This document shows positions 11,567 through 22,394 of a stretch of 64,000 nt of DNA, piece after piece. This DNA is from Lindgomyces ingoldianus. Lineage: Eukaryota; Ascomycota; Dothideomycetes; Pleosporales; Lindgomycetaceae. Position 1 is the first letter of the stretch, and the number at the start of each line of letters is the position of its first letter. Made by a program: the position numbers and the translations under genes. The notes under the pieces were generated by a model. That model ran no database searches, had not been told where the DNA came from, and was given only the letters and a program-made list of their open reading frames with translations. The stretch spans positions 743,516 through 807,515 of the forward strand of contig NW_022985196.1 in assembly GCF_010093535.1 (NCBI RefSeq), read 5' to 3'.

Positions 11567-13971
11567 ATGGCGCAATTTCCCGGCGCCCCTCCGCCTGGAG
11601 CATACGTCCCTCCCCAAGGCTCTGCACCCTACGGGCAACAACCACACAAGAGCACGGCGGGCCTCGGCGGTATTCTCAACCAAGCCGTTACAACAGGAAA
11701 ACCGTTTCTGAATAAGTTGGGCAAGACTATTAGCTCTAAGGTTGGAAACAAGCAATCTACACCAGCTACACCGCAGCATTTGGCCGGATACCAGCAGTAT
11801 CAGGCGCATCAACAGCAGAGTTATGGCCAAGACCAGCAGCAACAGCAGAACTACGGCCAGAATCAGCAGCAGCAACAGAATTATGGCCAGAGCCAGCAGC
11901 AGCAGCAGCAGCAGCCATGGCAACAACAGCAGAATACTTACCAGGCTCCCGGACAGTCTCCGCTTCCTCCCTCGAATTACACCAGTCCAGCTTCCAATCA
12001 ATCTGGCCAGAGCAATTACTTTCCTCAACAGACTTCCCAGACTCCGAATCCCCCGCAACAGCAGCAGCAAAATGCTCCAGGATACAATCCAAATCAGTTA
12101 ATTCAGGGACAAGGCGTAGAAGGACAGCAGGGCCAATCCGCCTCAGGACAGCCTCAGGCAGCGCAATTCCAACAAGGGCAATTTCAAGATCAAGGCTCAC
12201 AGGGGCAATTTCAACAAGAACAGCATCAGCAGGGACAATTCCAGCAGGGCCAGGGACCCCAAGGACAGTTCCAACAGAACCAACCCCAGGATCAGTCGCA
12301 GCAGGGGCAATTTGAGCAAATACACTCCCAGCAGGCCAGCTTTCCAGGACAACAGACTGGCGTTATTGGGGCTGCACAGCCTGCAGCGCAGAATCTCGGT
12401 CCTGCCTCCCCGCAGCCATCAAATGTGTCCCAACACTTCCAGAACCAGCCCTCCCCCCAGCAACAATGGGCACCTCCAACACCCAGTTCTGGTATCGTAA
12501 CTCCCACTGCTCCACAACAGGTATATCCGAACCCCTCTCCCACCCCGCAAAATTCACAGCCCTATGCCCAAACGCCCCCGCCCCAGCAATATGGTACCGC
12601 ACCACAACCTCCAGTTCATCCTAATCAGCAGCAGCAGCAGTGGGTGGCTATGTCTCCTGTGAGCCCTCAAGGCCAAGCTCCGAACCAGATTCCGCCTTCT
12701 ATTAGCCCTCCACCTCCACAGTCTGCGGGTAATCAAGCCCAAGCGCCACCAAATATTCCTCAACAGCCGCCACAGCAACCGCAACCTACTCCTCCTCCCC
12801 AGAGTGCGCCTCCACCATCTGCGCCCACTGCGTTTATTGCCGAGCTACCAGCCGACCTAGGAAACCTCACTCTTGAGAACTCAGCGCAGCCTCAGCGACC
12901 CCCATCCAATACACCCCAGTCATCGCCGTATCAGGCATATCAGCCGGCCCAAGGGGATCAGAAACCGGGATTTACGGTACCGCGCAGAGCCCTGAGTACA
13001 AGTAGCCTACCCTTAGCTGATCCATGGAGGGTAGCAGACCCAGCTACAGAACAGCCTACGAGGGAATTTTACATCATCGCCGACCTTTTGTTTGATGGGC
13101 TGGATAGGAAATGCGAACCTCAGAATACGGGGATGCTTGAAGCAAGCAAGATATTAGAGAGCTGGAAAGTGCAGACGATGGCGGATGAGGCTGCTCGTAA
13201 GTCATGCCACAGCTACAACATATTCGCAATGCAAACAGTGTGGATTTAATCTGTTGAACCTCATGCTGGAACCAGGGAGAAGGTCAACAGGTTCCCCCTT
13301 CCACGTTCCCTGTTGGGTGACCAGATGTAGTGTGACGACTTCAAAAGGCTCACTTTTCCACAGATATTTTCGAGTACAAGACGTACAACGCATTTGCCAA
13401 GCTTTGGATTCTGGAAGGCGTGCCCCACATGATGGTCCCTTGCCAACCTTCTCTGACGCCGGTTTGGAATTTACAACAGTCATCCAGTCAGGATATGAAG
13501 CTTCTCGACGAGCCTCCAGCTGCAACGTCAGGGTACCCCGTGTACATGCCAGCTATCAATCGAGCTGGATGGTACAAGTACCTATTCATGGAAATGATAT
13601 GCGAACCAGAAGGCCTTGATAAGATGATGCCAGCTTTCTGTGGCGACACGTACAAACCTGGTGTTTTCAACCACCCAGATATCAAGAAGCAAGACAGGAC
13701 AGAGCTGCCAGAGCTCACGACGAAAATCAACGCTGTTCGACAAGGAGCGGTTTCGCGGGTTGTTCAGGAGACGGCTGCAGAAATGCAGGCTGCACAGGGG
13801 GGAGGGGCAACAGGATCAGGGGGCGGTGGCATGACGGAGCAGGAAGCGGCGTTGAAGATGCACAGCCTGAAGATGCAACAGCAGACGAATGCGATGCTGA
13901 ACCAGACGATGATGAATGCAGGAAAGAGCTTTTCGATGGGAGCGGGGAACGTGTATGTGCCTAGATTCTAG
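11567..13971 (+). CDS. Gln/Pro-rich low-complexity protein with conserved C-terminal domain
   Basis: Two exons (11567-13196 and 13364-13971; 167-nt intron, GTAAGT...CACAG) encode 745 aa. A short N-terminal segment (about 25-65, GLGGILNQAVTTGKPFLNKL) looks ordered. Residues about 80-270 are dominated by Gln with repeated NYGQ and GQFQQ units. Residues about 270-495 are Pro/Gln/Ser-rich. A compact segment from about 500 (FYIIADLLFDGLDRKCEP) through the intron (HIFEYKTYNAFAKLW) to about 660 looks like a folded domain with conserved Cys, Trp and Tyr residues, and the protein ends in a Gly-rich and Met/Gln-rich tail. I do not recognise the domain; similar architectures occur in uncharacterised ascomycete proteins. 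The composition suggests a disordered scaffold or condensate-forming protein, which is an inference. Confidence 0.8.
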
Positions 13972-14650
13972 AAGGAGTATAGACTGAGGCAAGCCGTTTT
14001 GCTTGCCCTGGAAAGAACCCTGGGTTTCCCAGTTCCCAACGGACTTGAGATGGTGAAACGCGGAGTTGGATTGATATGAAAGTTGTGGCAAAGACGTGCT
14101 GCGACGATGTGTCTGCGACGATGTGTCTGCTGAGCGGCATTGTAGGATGCGAAGCACGTTACTCAATCACAACCTTCCAGGTTGCAATAATGATGGTCAG
14201 GTAGTTCATTCACGATGAATTTTCAATAGTGGTGGCGGATCGTTGGCGCATGGGGCTGGGTGATACGTCACGGGTAATCAGTGGCAGGGGGCGGGTGATG
14301 ATCGACGCCGACGCTAGGCCGTGACGGGAAAGACGACTGTTCCTGCAGAAAACAGAAAACCGGAAGTCGCAGCTTTGCCACGGGCGTTTCCTTGCTTGAC
14401 GCGACTGCCCAGTTGCACCAACAAATTTCCTATTTCCTGCCACCTGCTACTTGGACTTGCCACCTGGGCCTGCCACCCTCCGACAATCACTCTCACTGCA
14501 TCTCCAACGCCGGCATCCATAAGAGCAGCATACCACCATAGCAGCATACCAGTATCGCATAGCCCAAACGTTGGTGGCCGTGGCTTACATATTCTTCCCC
14601 CCGCATTTCTAATTCCCATATCCCTCTCGAGGATAACGCCACCCCCGGCT
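13972..14650. other. Intergenic interval, promoter of the wall-protein gene
   Basis: No gene supported. A short direct repeat of GCGACGATGTGTCT occurs twice in tandem near 14,099-14,130. The right part is the upstream region of the gene at 14,651. Confidence 0.5.
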
Positions 14651-15511
14651 ATGAGGCTCGCCTCTATTTTTTTTGCCCTCTCCGTCGCGGCCATCTCGAG
14701 CGCCGACACCCCCCCCGAGGGAATTGGCCCAGATGCCTCGCCTCCAGCGGGCTGTAAGGAATCTGTTAATGGGAAGTTCACGATAGGAACGTTGCTGCTT
14801 CCCAACGGCAAATCCCGAAGGGAGACGGCACAGGAGGTACGCACACCCTCAATGCAGCCGTCCCGGCCCAACGAAGCCATGTACTGACAACAGACACTCG
14901 CACAGGCTGCAGACAAGGCGTTTGTGTGCACGCTCCAAGACGGCATTCTTCATGATCCGTACAATCGGACCGGCTCCATAGTTGCAAACCGCCAATTCCA
15001 ATTCGATGGCCCGCCACAGGCAGGCGCAATCTATACGGGCGGATGGTCGTTCTGCAAGAACAACACACTTGCGCTGGGCGGCTCTACGCTCTTCTACCAG
15101 TGCCTGAGCGGCGGCTTCAACAACATCTACGACCAATACATTGCCGACCAGTGCGCCCCGGTCAACATCGCCGTGTCTTTGATAAGTCAGCCAAGCTCCT
15201 CGAGCTCCTCGGCTGTGGCGTCCAGCACGCATGCAAGCACCAAATCCTCATCCGCCTCGGCGTCCGGCAGTCTAGATTCGGCCTCGGCCTCTGTCACCGC
15301 TGTGTCTAGTCGCAACGGGACCCTCAACACTGCGTCGCCGTCGATATCCGGCGCGTCCTCGGCCAGTATAACTCTTGCGCCTCCATCGAGTGCCGGCGTG
15401 TCCCCAGCACCATCAAGTTCTTCTACCGGCGGTGCGGTTCCCACTCGGGTACCTCGCCGAGAAACATTTGGGGCGGTCGTTGGGATACTGGGAGCAGCCT
15501 TGATTCTCTAG
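14651..15511 (+). CDS. PIR-like secreted cell-wall protein with Ser-rich stalk
   Basis: Two exons (14651-14836 and 14906-15511; 69-nt intron) give 263 aa. Residues 1-18 are a signal peptide ([18 protein letters not shown]). Residues about 35-150 match the C-terminal domain of PIR/CIS3-type wall mannoproteins: [11 protein letters not shown], then [20 protein letters not shown], then [19 protein letters not shown] and a closing [21 protein letters not shown], with cysteines at about 35, 70, 112, 128 and 145. Residues about 155-245 are a Ser/Ala/Thr-rich stalk likely to be O-mannosylated. The last about 13 residues ([14 protein letters not shown]) are hydrophobic and end the protein, as in a GPI-attachment signal. 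Classical PIR proteins are not GPI-anchored, so this is a filamentous-fungal variant: signal, PIR-like domain, stalk, GPI-like tail. It probably sits in the cell wall or plasma membrane. Confidence 0.82.
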
Positions 15512-18500
15512 TTACCCATTTCGAATTCCTTGGAACAGTACAGTATTTCAGCGTGCATAGAGATGATAGCGAGCTACAATTATACCAACATGGGTCGAAG
15601 GGTCGGATTGGAAAGGGCGGCGTGCGAGACTACGTTCTGAGTATATATTTCACCATTGGATAGAGTGGAGGCGCCTGTAAGACTTCTCGGTGCTTTAGGG
15701 GCGCCCTGGCATTGGCCTCAAGATCGCCACGCGTTGGGTTTGCCAAAGCAAAGTAATGATAATCACGCATCTTGAAGTTTTCCCTTTGATTCCTTTTCAT
15801 CATTCTCTTAGTCCTCTGTCTACTACGGATTAGCAGCTCTACATTACAAGCCTTCGGTGCGTGGTGATACCTGTTTAGATACAGGGTACTAAATTTTCCC
15901 TTACTCCTCTAAATACCTCCATACGACTAGTTCGTTGAAAAATACTGGAGCCTGTTCTCGAGCTACCGAAAGACGGGCGTCAACATGCAACCTCCCGTCG
16001 CTCCTCAGTCCAGGGAAGACGCAATGTTCGAAAGAACTGATGCTGTGAATCTACCGCTCATCCATACAAGCTAGCTCATCGATCCTATGGACATGTCCGT
16101 CGCCATTGTGACATACGAACTCGTGCTCCAAGTTTTCGCTACGTAGGCCATGCGCGCAGAGCTTACAGACTAGATGGAATACCTCACTAAGCCGATCATG
16201 CAGACGAACGACCAAATTGTAACAGTTGCTAGAAATATAGGTATGACGGTATAGCATGTGCATTGTACGTGTCAGATGGGGAGGAGCTGTCATGTGGCTA
16301 CGGCAGTGGATGCTAAAGCAGAGGGTATTGGCGTCCGGGGGCTAAGGGTTGTAGGTTCGGGTGTGGTTACGTTACGGAGGGAAGGGATGGGTTGAGTGAG
16401 GCGGAGGGCTATTCGTTTTGTAACCTTTTGAAAACTCCAGGATATTCTTTTATGCTGCTCCAATGGCTTCTGGATGAGGTTCGAGACATTATATTGATGA
16501 TCCTTGCGGTGGTTCTGCAGGTGTTGTTTTAGTCGTAGGGTTTTAGTTCGTTCGCACACACAGACCTTCTTCTCCAAGTCTACTAGAGACAGGACATCCT
16601 AGAAAACGTCAGGTATTCTAATACATGGCTGACTCACTCAATCTCCCGAATATCCCGATACCCATGCTACCTGAAGCAAATAAGCCCATAGCCACCCTAT
16701 CCCCCACCGGTTGCTTGCATTGAAAGGAGCCGTCTCAGCCACAGCCATGAAGGCCATGCCGTAGCGTTCGGAACCGACAAGCGAACCACGAGACACTCGG
16801 CCAACATTTCAGCCTTATGACCCACGATCCGAATCCTTTATGAAGCCTTCCAGTCCGCTGGGTATCGAATTTTAATTGTGTGGGTATGCTAAGGCCTGGA
16901 CGAATGGAGGATCGCTGGCACAGTCATGCGAAGGGTCGAGCGGAAATGGTGAACGGGAATCGTGGGATCGAGTAAGTTTTCAGATGTTTCTGTTAAGCTT
17001 ATTGATAGACAGCGCGTCCCAGGGCTTTGCCTGCAACTCGCGTTGCGGCAGTTGTGGTTCACGGGCAGACCTTGTAAGTTCACGATTGCCTGAGATCCCT
17101 TCTCACCCTCCCGTGTCTCCCGAATCTGGCTAAGGTCGATAGCCTCACCGATCAACAGGACTTGGCCTTAGATGACGTCTTATCGGTGAGCTTAAAAGAT
17201 CCTCAATAATCCGATCGTCGACGGCCGCACCCGTCGAAAGCGTCCGTCCGATCGCACTCGTTTCTTCGCTAATCTCCTGTCCAAGCAGAGCCAAGCTATC
17301 GTTTCCTTCGAGGACAAACGGCAACTTTTACAGCTATCACCACTTCACAACACTTGCCTTAAGGAATCTTTCAAATCAGACAAGTAAGGCGAGCCTCTTC
17401 CTCCTCTCACAGGCTTCTACTTCTGCATGTCAGCTTCCTTTCTCACGCAACGTTGGGCGACAACAGCCGTCTGGTGTTCGAAAGGATCGTACTTGATGCA
17501 GGCGGTGCATCCCGCTGCAAGCTTGAATCTTGGCTCTAATCGTGAATGGCTAGGAAGATAGCATGAAACACACATTTCCAATGTCTCAGGTTGGGTCGCC
17601 AAAAGGCGGGCTCGCCTCTGTGCGGCTTCGCCCGCTAACATCTTGCTCCCACCTTGCGACCGAGAAACACCTGGGCAATCTTATGTTGTCGACTCCGTTC
17701 CCTTACAGCCTCTAGCGGTGGAGAGAGGAACCCATATGAAAGTTGCATAACATGGGAATTCATTCCCTTTTACTTGTCCTCACTGTTGCCGCTTCACTTT
17801 CCGTCCATTGCACCAGCGTGCCCCGGAGCCACATCCCGAGATCCTCTCCCATTTCAGCACGTGGAGAGGAACTCCTTTCAAACCTGTGGCATGTGTTCAG
17901 ACCACCTGGCGCGATTTCAGACTGACGGCTGCGGCCATGTGCATGACGACCCCAACAATTCGCTTGGGTAAAGACACCGGAAAGAATTTTGATTGGTTCC
18001 CTAGTGAGGAATACGCGATGTCAAGTTCTGGGGGATTGCACGCTTTTCTTGTCATGGAACGGGCCGGACCAGGCATCATTAGCAGGTGGAAATTCGTGAG
18101 GAAGGGACTTTGAGTGGAGCAATCAATGTGCAGGCGGCCAGATGCAGGTCAGCAAAAAGGAGGGATTTTGTGGTTCTCGTGGCTGATTCCTGCGGTATTC
18201 TGAGACGGATATGAGATCAATCTATGGTAAGAAGAGGTGGAAATAAGGAAGGCTCTCTCCTATATTGAAGGAAGTGGCGAATGCGAAAGCGACGATTCGT
18301 ACGACGATTTGCCATAGCACGAGGAGACGCCGCATAAAGGGGGCTTTCGAGGAACCATGGCAAGTGCCGCTGAGTATGGGTATCCTAGATCCCTACAGCG
18401 TCCACCAAGCCTCACTAGCAGGGATTGACAGTTTGCAGTTGAAAAGTATCGTAAAAGCATGGTCTGTCTCCTACCGATGCCAAAGAAATGATATCTTTTG

Positions 18501-18524
18501 GTTGTGACTGAACCATTCCACACC
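15512..18524. other. 3-kb gene-poor interval
   Basis: No confident gene lies here. Weak coding-like stretches are: minus strand 16,051-16,577, where a Cys/His-containing frame (VCVCERTKTLRLKQHLQNHR) and a second frame (LVCKLCAHGLRSENLEHEFV) might be parts of a decayed zinc-finger-like gene; plus strand 16,876-17,133, Cys-rich but without a family; and a small signal-peptide frame at 17,752-17,925, listed separately. The rest shows stops in all frames. Confidence 0.4.
17752..17925 (+). CDS. Possible small secreted peptide (57 aa)
   Basis: An ATG at 17752 opens 57 codons beginning MGIHSLLLVLTVAASLSVHC, which looks like a signal peptide, followed by a short Ser/Arg/Pro-rich tail ending HVFRPPGAISD. 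It lacks the paired cysteines common in fungal effectors. It overlaps other open frames and has no recognised relatives, so it may be chance. Codon use does not settle the matter. Transcript data or conservation would be needed to accept it. Confidence 0.22.
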   Translation: MGIHSLLLVLTVAASLSVHCTSVPRSHIPRSSPISARGEELLSNLWHVFRPPGAISD

Positions 18525-19954
18525 ATGGCCGAAGAGACAGGCTGGGTTGACCGGAGAAACCTGGCGTTGAATAAGAGAGGGAGCCGGCTGGTCATTATTT
18601 TGACTGTGTTCATGTTCTTCGATTTCGTCTTCATTGCTATTCGACTGTATTCGCGGAGGATAAAGAAGAGGGCTCTGGATCTTAGTGACTATTCTATCCT
18701 CATTGGATTTGTGAGTCCATCACTACAATTATTTGGCTACAGAATTGACAATATAGGCCCTACTTATCGGCATCTATGCCCTTGAAATCGTGCAGGTCGT
18801 CCAGTGCGGCCTAGGGCTAGAGTATGCCTGGGTCAGCGCAAACTTAGGCGTCGATAACATTAGCCGGCTTTTGAAGAATGCCTTTGCGGCCAACACGCTG
18901 TGGAATCTTTGTACCATGGCCATAAAGGTCCACACCTGTTCGATCTTTCCTTCCACCACCCGCTTGCTGATCAGTATAGATCTCCATCTTGCACCTTTAT
19001 CTCACCATATTCAACTCCGTCACAGCCATGAGACGCATCTGCTGGGCCCTGGTTGTTGTTGTTGTTCTTGGTCATTTGGGCACAATCCTCGAATCCCTCT
19101 TGATCTGCAAGCCGTTGTCGTATATATGGAATTTTGTCTACCCAACTGCGAAAGGAAAATGCACCGGAGGGAAGCTAGCAAGCTTCATTCCTGGACTGAT
19201 AAGCTTGACATTGGACATTATTGTTTTCGTGTAAGCTTCGCCCATCTCTTGGTACTACTTGGATTTTATAGTATGGCATACTCATCAGAAATTAGGCTTC
19301 CCCTGCCGGTCCTTTGGAGCCTCAGGATGCCGACCTCGAAGAAGATAGCCACAAGTTCGGTCTTTGGAATCGCACTTGGGTAAGTCACGCCACGCCCATT
19401 GCATCCCTCCCTGGCGTTTGCGTGTCTAACATCGGCCGTGTGTATATAGAATCGTCATCGTCTCAGCTGTACGCCTAAGCTTTGTATATACCAACTCGAC
19501 AGACTACACCAAGGAGAGTATCAAGTACTCGATATGCGGGGCCATTGAACCGATGGTAGCAATCCTCGTCAGCTGCACGCCCATGCTACAACCCGTCGTT
19601 CAGCACCTCTCAGGCGGGAAAGTGGCTCTGTGGGCGACCAAGCGCAGTGCAGGTGGATCGGGTCCTGCAGGCAGCGGCAACGTGTCCTGGCCCCATGCCA
19701 GCCAGAAGAGCTACATCAGCAGCAGCAAGAGTCCGGGAGTAAAAGGCGGCTTTGAGAGGATGGGCGAGGAGGACGGAGACTATCCGCTTATTGATCGACC
19801 TGGCGTGAAGAGGAGTGGAATGCAAACGCCGGAGAGGACTTATTTTGAGAGTGAGAGTGAGCTGGAAGATGGCAGGATTATGGTAACGAGGGACGTGGTG
19901 ATTGATAATAGACCAAAGAGCCGGGATGAAAGGAACTGGCTGAAAGACTTGTGA
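18525..19954 (+). CDS. Rhodopsin-like seven-helix fungal membrane protein
   Basis: Five exons (18525-18710, 18757-18927, 18980-19230, 19296-19379, 19450-19954) encode 398 aa, with all junctions in frame and introns of 46-70 nt. Seven hydrophobic helices are visible: about 23-43, 56-78, 98-128 (ending AIKISILHLYLTIF), 134-160, 174-205 (LDIIVFVLPLPVLWSLRM), 210-235 and 246-270. The order and the phrases MAIKISILHLYLTIF, CKPLSYIWN and LPLPVLWSLRMP are typical of the large Pezizomycotina rhodopsin-domain/PTH11-related integral membrane family. There is no N-terminal CFEM domain or signal peptide. The C-terminal about 125 residues are cytosolic and Ser/Gly-rich. Members are often suspected sensors, but the ligand and partners are unknown. 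Confidence 0.87.
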
Positions 19955-20317
19955 AACGCATCGGATGAAATGAGAAACAGGTGCTCGTCGAGGTCATGGG
20001 CATGGTTATGCAATGGAAATGAATACTGCTAAGTCGAAGGGCTTAGGAAGGTGCCTCGAGATAGTTTTATACCCTGTGCGCGAAAATGAATGATGATTTC
20101 TTGTTTGGCAAATGGAGACGTTCAACAAGGAGCGGAGGGACCTCGATATACACAAGAAGTTGCACGTAGTCTAGCACGTGATTATGACGTGACTTCGTGT
20201 TTCGAGTTAGTGGAGACTTCGGGACGCAGATTAGCGCGGTCGTGCCCCCACGAACAAAACTTTGAAACATCCACAGGAAAGTACCGTTGGCTATCACTCT
20301 CCCCTCGACTCGCGACT
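19955..20317. promoter_or_regulatory. Intergenic region upstream of the F-box gene
   Basis: No separate gene. The frame of the F-box gene stays open upstream to about 20,090, but the first well-placed ATG is at 20318, after a pyrimidine-rich stretch (ATCACTCTCCCCTCGACTCG). Confidence 0.5.
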
Positions 20318-21673
20318 ATGAGCACGTATGATGACCCTCTCCTCATGGACAGCGGCGATGGTAAGGTCCTTCCCGCTTACCTCACGCGCCACGTCAACCT
20401 CGGCCTCGAAAACGACGACATCTCAGCCCTCATCAGCTCAATCGAGCTGAGCCAGGTGACGCGCAACTCGCAGCCTTCGCCACTTCCTCATCTTCCGGCT
20501 GAGATACTGCTTCGCGTGCTCGAACATGTTCCGGTGGATTATATCTTGGAATTCCGGGCCGTGTGCCGCGGGTTCCGCGATTACATCGACACAAGGGTCA
20601 TGTACTCGTACCTCCTGAGGTCAGAATTACTTGGCTGGATCGGGTGCAGAGGGGAGCGCGAGCTCGACCCGCCCTGGGAAAAGCGATACACCCATTATGT
20701 GCCTGCGCGTTTCGAACGGTTGGATGTGGATGTGGATGGGAATGGCAAGCAGCCAGGCGCAAGGTGGAACGCTAGCTATGCCATCTTTCGTATCGAGAAA
20801 GGCTCCCTCAATGGTCCTGATCCATGGCCACAAAACACCACCTTCGTTAGGCTGTTTAGGACGCTTCTTGACCCGCAAACACCGCCACTCACCGTGGTAC
20901 ACCATTACGGTCGCCTGCGATGGTGTGTTAAAGTGGACAGTCATATCCTCGACTGCGCCTTTATAGAACCCTGGGAATCATGTGAAAGCTTACAAGTCGA
21001 TTTCAAGGAGCAAACGGTTCGGGTCTTGTGGAAGGACATGATCCAACAGCTCGTACGGGAGGAAGCCGCTATTCGCAAGAAGATGGAGGTGACACAATCG
21101 TCCCCATACACCTTTGGTCACGAAGAAGATTGTCTCCGAGCTATACGACGACGACGCCTACGACTTCGCCTGCCCAAAGAACCTACTGTCCCTGAACACC
21201 GCAAAATCGTCTGGGCTCTCCGCCACCTCCAGCCTCTCTTCGGAAAAACCCCCTGCGCAAAGCTGAGCTATCCTTGGGGCGAAGTTGAGAATGTTGAAGA
21301 CGGTGCGTCCGCCATTCTAATGCTCCTACGCAAAGAAGCCGCCACTGGCGACAAAGAGCTACAACATCTACGCCAGCTTGCAAGTGATAGAGCAGCCATG
21401 CTCGCACAGCGCGATCATATTGAGAAACTTGTTGAGAACTGGCATATCAATATTTTCGATCGTGAGGTGTTCTTCGGCACCGATTTAGCGGAGAAAGAAG
21501 GTGCAAATCCTGTAGCCTGGTCGGATCGGATGCGGGCGTTAGTAGAGCAACGAGTGCGGAGGTGGAAGAGCCAAGAAAAACTCATCGACAAGATGATTGA
21601 GTTGATGGAGACTTTGACGGCAGTCATGGAGGTCCCGGAGGATGCGTTTGATAATATCCACAGCCAATACTAA
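20318..21673 (+). CDS. F-box protein
   Basis: A single uninterrupted exon encodes 451 aa. Residues about 57-96 (LPHLPAEILLRVLEHVPVDY, then ILEFRAVCRGFRDYI) are a clear F-box, the Skp1-binding motif of SCF ubiquitin ligases. The following about 350 residues hold no WD40, LRR or Kelch repeats. They are charged and largely helical, with a late helix around 380-440 (EKLVENWHINIFDREVFFGT, then ...RVRRWKSQEKLIDKMIELME). This layout, an N-terminal F-box plus a long unclassified C-terminal part, is common in Pezizomycotina. The substrate is unknown. The start at 20318 fixes MSTYDDPLLM as the N terminus; an in-frame extension upstream lacks family support. Confidence 0.83.
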   Translation: MSTYDDPLLMDSGDGKVLPAYLTRHVNLGLENDDISALISSIELSQVTRNSQPSPLPHLPAEILLRVLEHVPVDYILEFRAVCRGFRDYIDTRVMYSYLLRSELLGWIGCRGERELDPPWEKRYTHYVPARFERLDVDVDGNGKQPGARWNASYAIFRIEKGSLNGPDPWPQNTTFVRLFRTLLDPQTPPLTVVHHYGRLRWCVKVDSHILDCAFIEPWESCESLQVDFKEQTVRVLWKDMIQQLVREEAAIRKKMEVTQSSPYTFGHEEDCLRAIRRRRLRLRLPKEPTVPEHRKIVWALRHLQPLFGKTPCAKLSYPWGEVENVEDGASAILMLLRKEAATGDKELQHLRQLASDRAAMLAQRDHIEKLVENWHINIFDREVFFGTDLAEKEGANPVAWSDRMRALVEQRVRRWKSQEKLIDKMIELMETLTAVMEVPEDAFDNIHSQY

Positions 21674-22394
21674 CGACAAATTTATAGGCCTCGAGCTTGC
21701 CGGGAGATGTCGTTAGATAACCATTTCTTTGAGGGAAAGTTGTGAAGGTGTGTGGAGCTTTGGGGTTTTAGCTCTACCCTCTTCAATACCCATTTTGAAA
21801 GCCTATAATCACGGAACAAATAGATTCTAGGAGGCATAAAACCCTGCCACACGTACTCTCCAAGGCCTGGGTTTTAACCAACACCGCAATAGTACTAAAT
21901 CTCGACCGAGTTTCACTGCCAGCATTCTTTCACGATTCCAGCACAGGACGGCGGAGAGTGGACGACTCGGATTTAAGACTCCGTCCAAACAGTACCAAAC
22001 GACTCCAGATCCGAGATTCCGCGCCATGGGATTGCCAGAATGCGGGGTTGCACGTGCATTTACTCCTCATGCTCATCGGGGAAGCTCGGCAACGACATTT
22101 AGTTTGCCTCTTCTAGCTAGTGGCATGTGTCTCGCGCTTCGTGTGGAGCACGATTCTCCACACCCATGGTCGATTTCCTTCTAAGATTCACTCGACGTCC
22201 GGATATGGACAACCGCGTACAGTTGTTAAGGCGTTCTGGTTTCTGTAAGCCTTGCGCTAGCCAGACTCAGTTCCGGTCGTGTGGCCTATATCTTACCATG
22301 TCTTCTTCTTCGATTCAATTTCTGCTCCAACAAGTCATCAGTTGTGAACTTCCTCCCATACGGCAGTTTCTTCCAGCGTAACCCTTCTTCTATC
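21674..22394. other. Intergenic interval upstream of the AtuA-like gene
   Basis: No gene recognised. Short open frames on both strands lack family signal. The right part is the promoter and pyrimidine-rich leader (TCTTCTTCTTCGATTC) of the gene starting at 22395. Confidence 0.5.

Noticed and set aside
16051..16577. Zinc-finger gene on the minus strand
   Set aside because: Cys/His spacing fits no standard finger and the two frames cannot be joined with good splice sites; kept only as a note in the gap entry.
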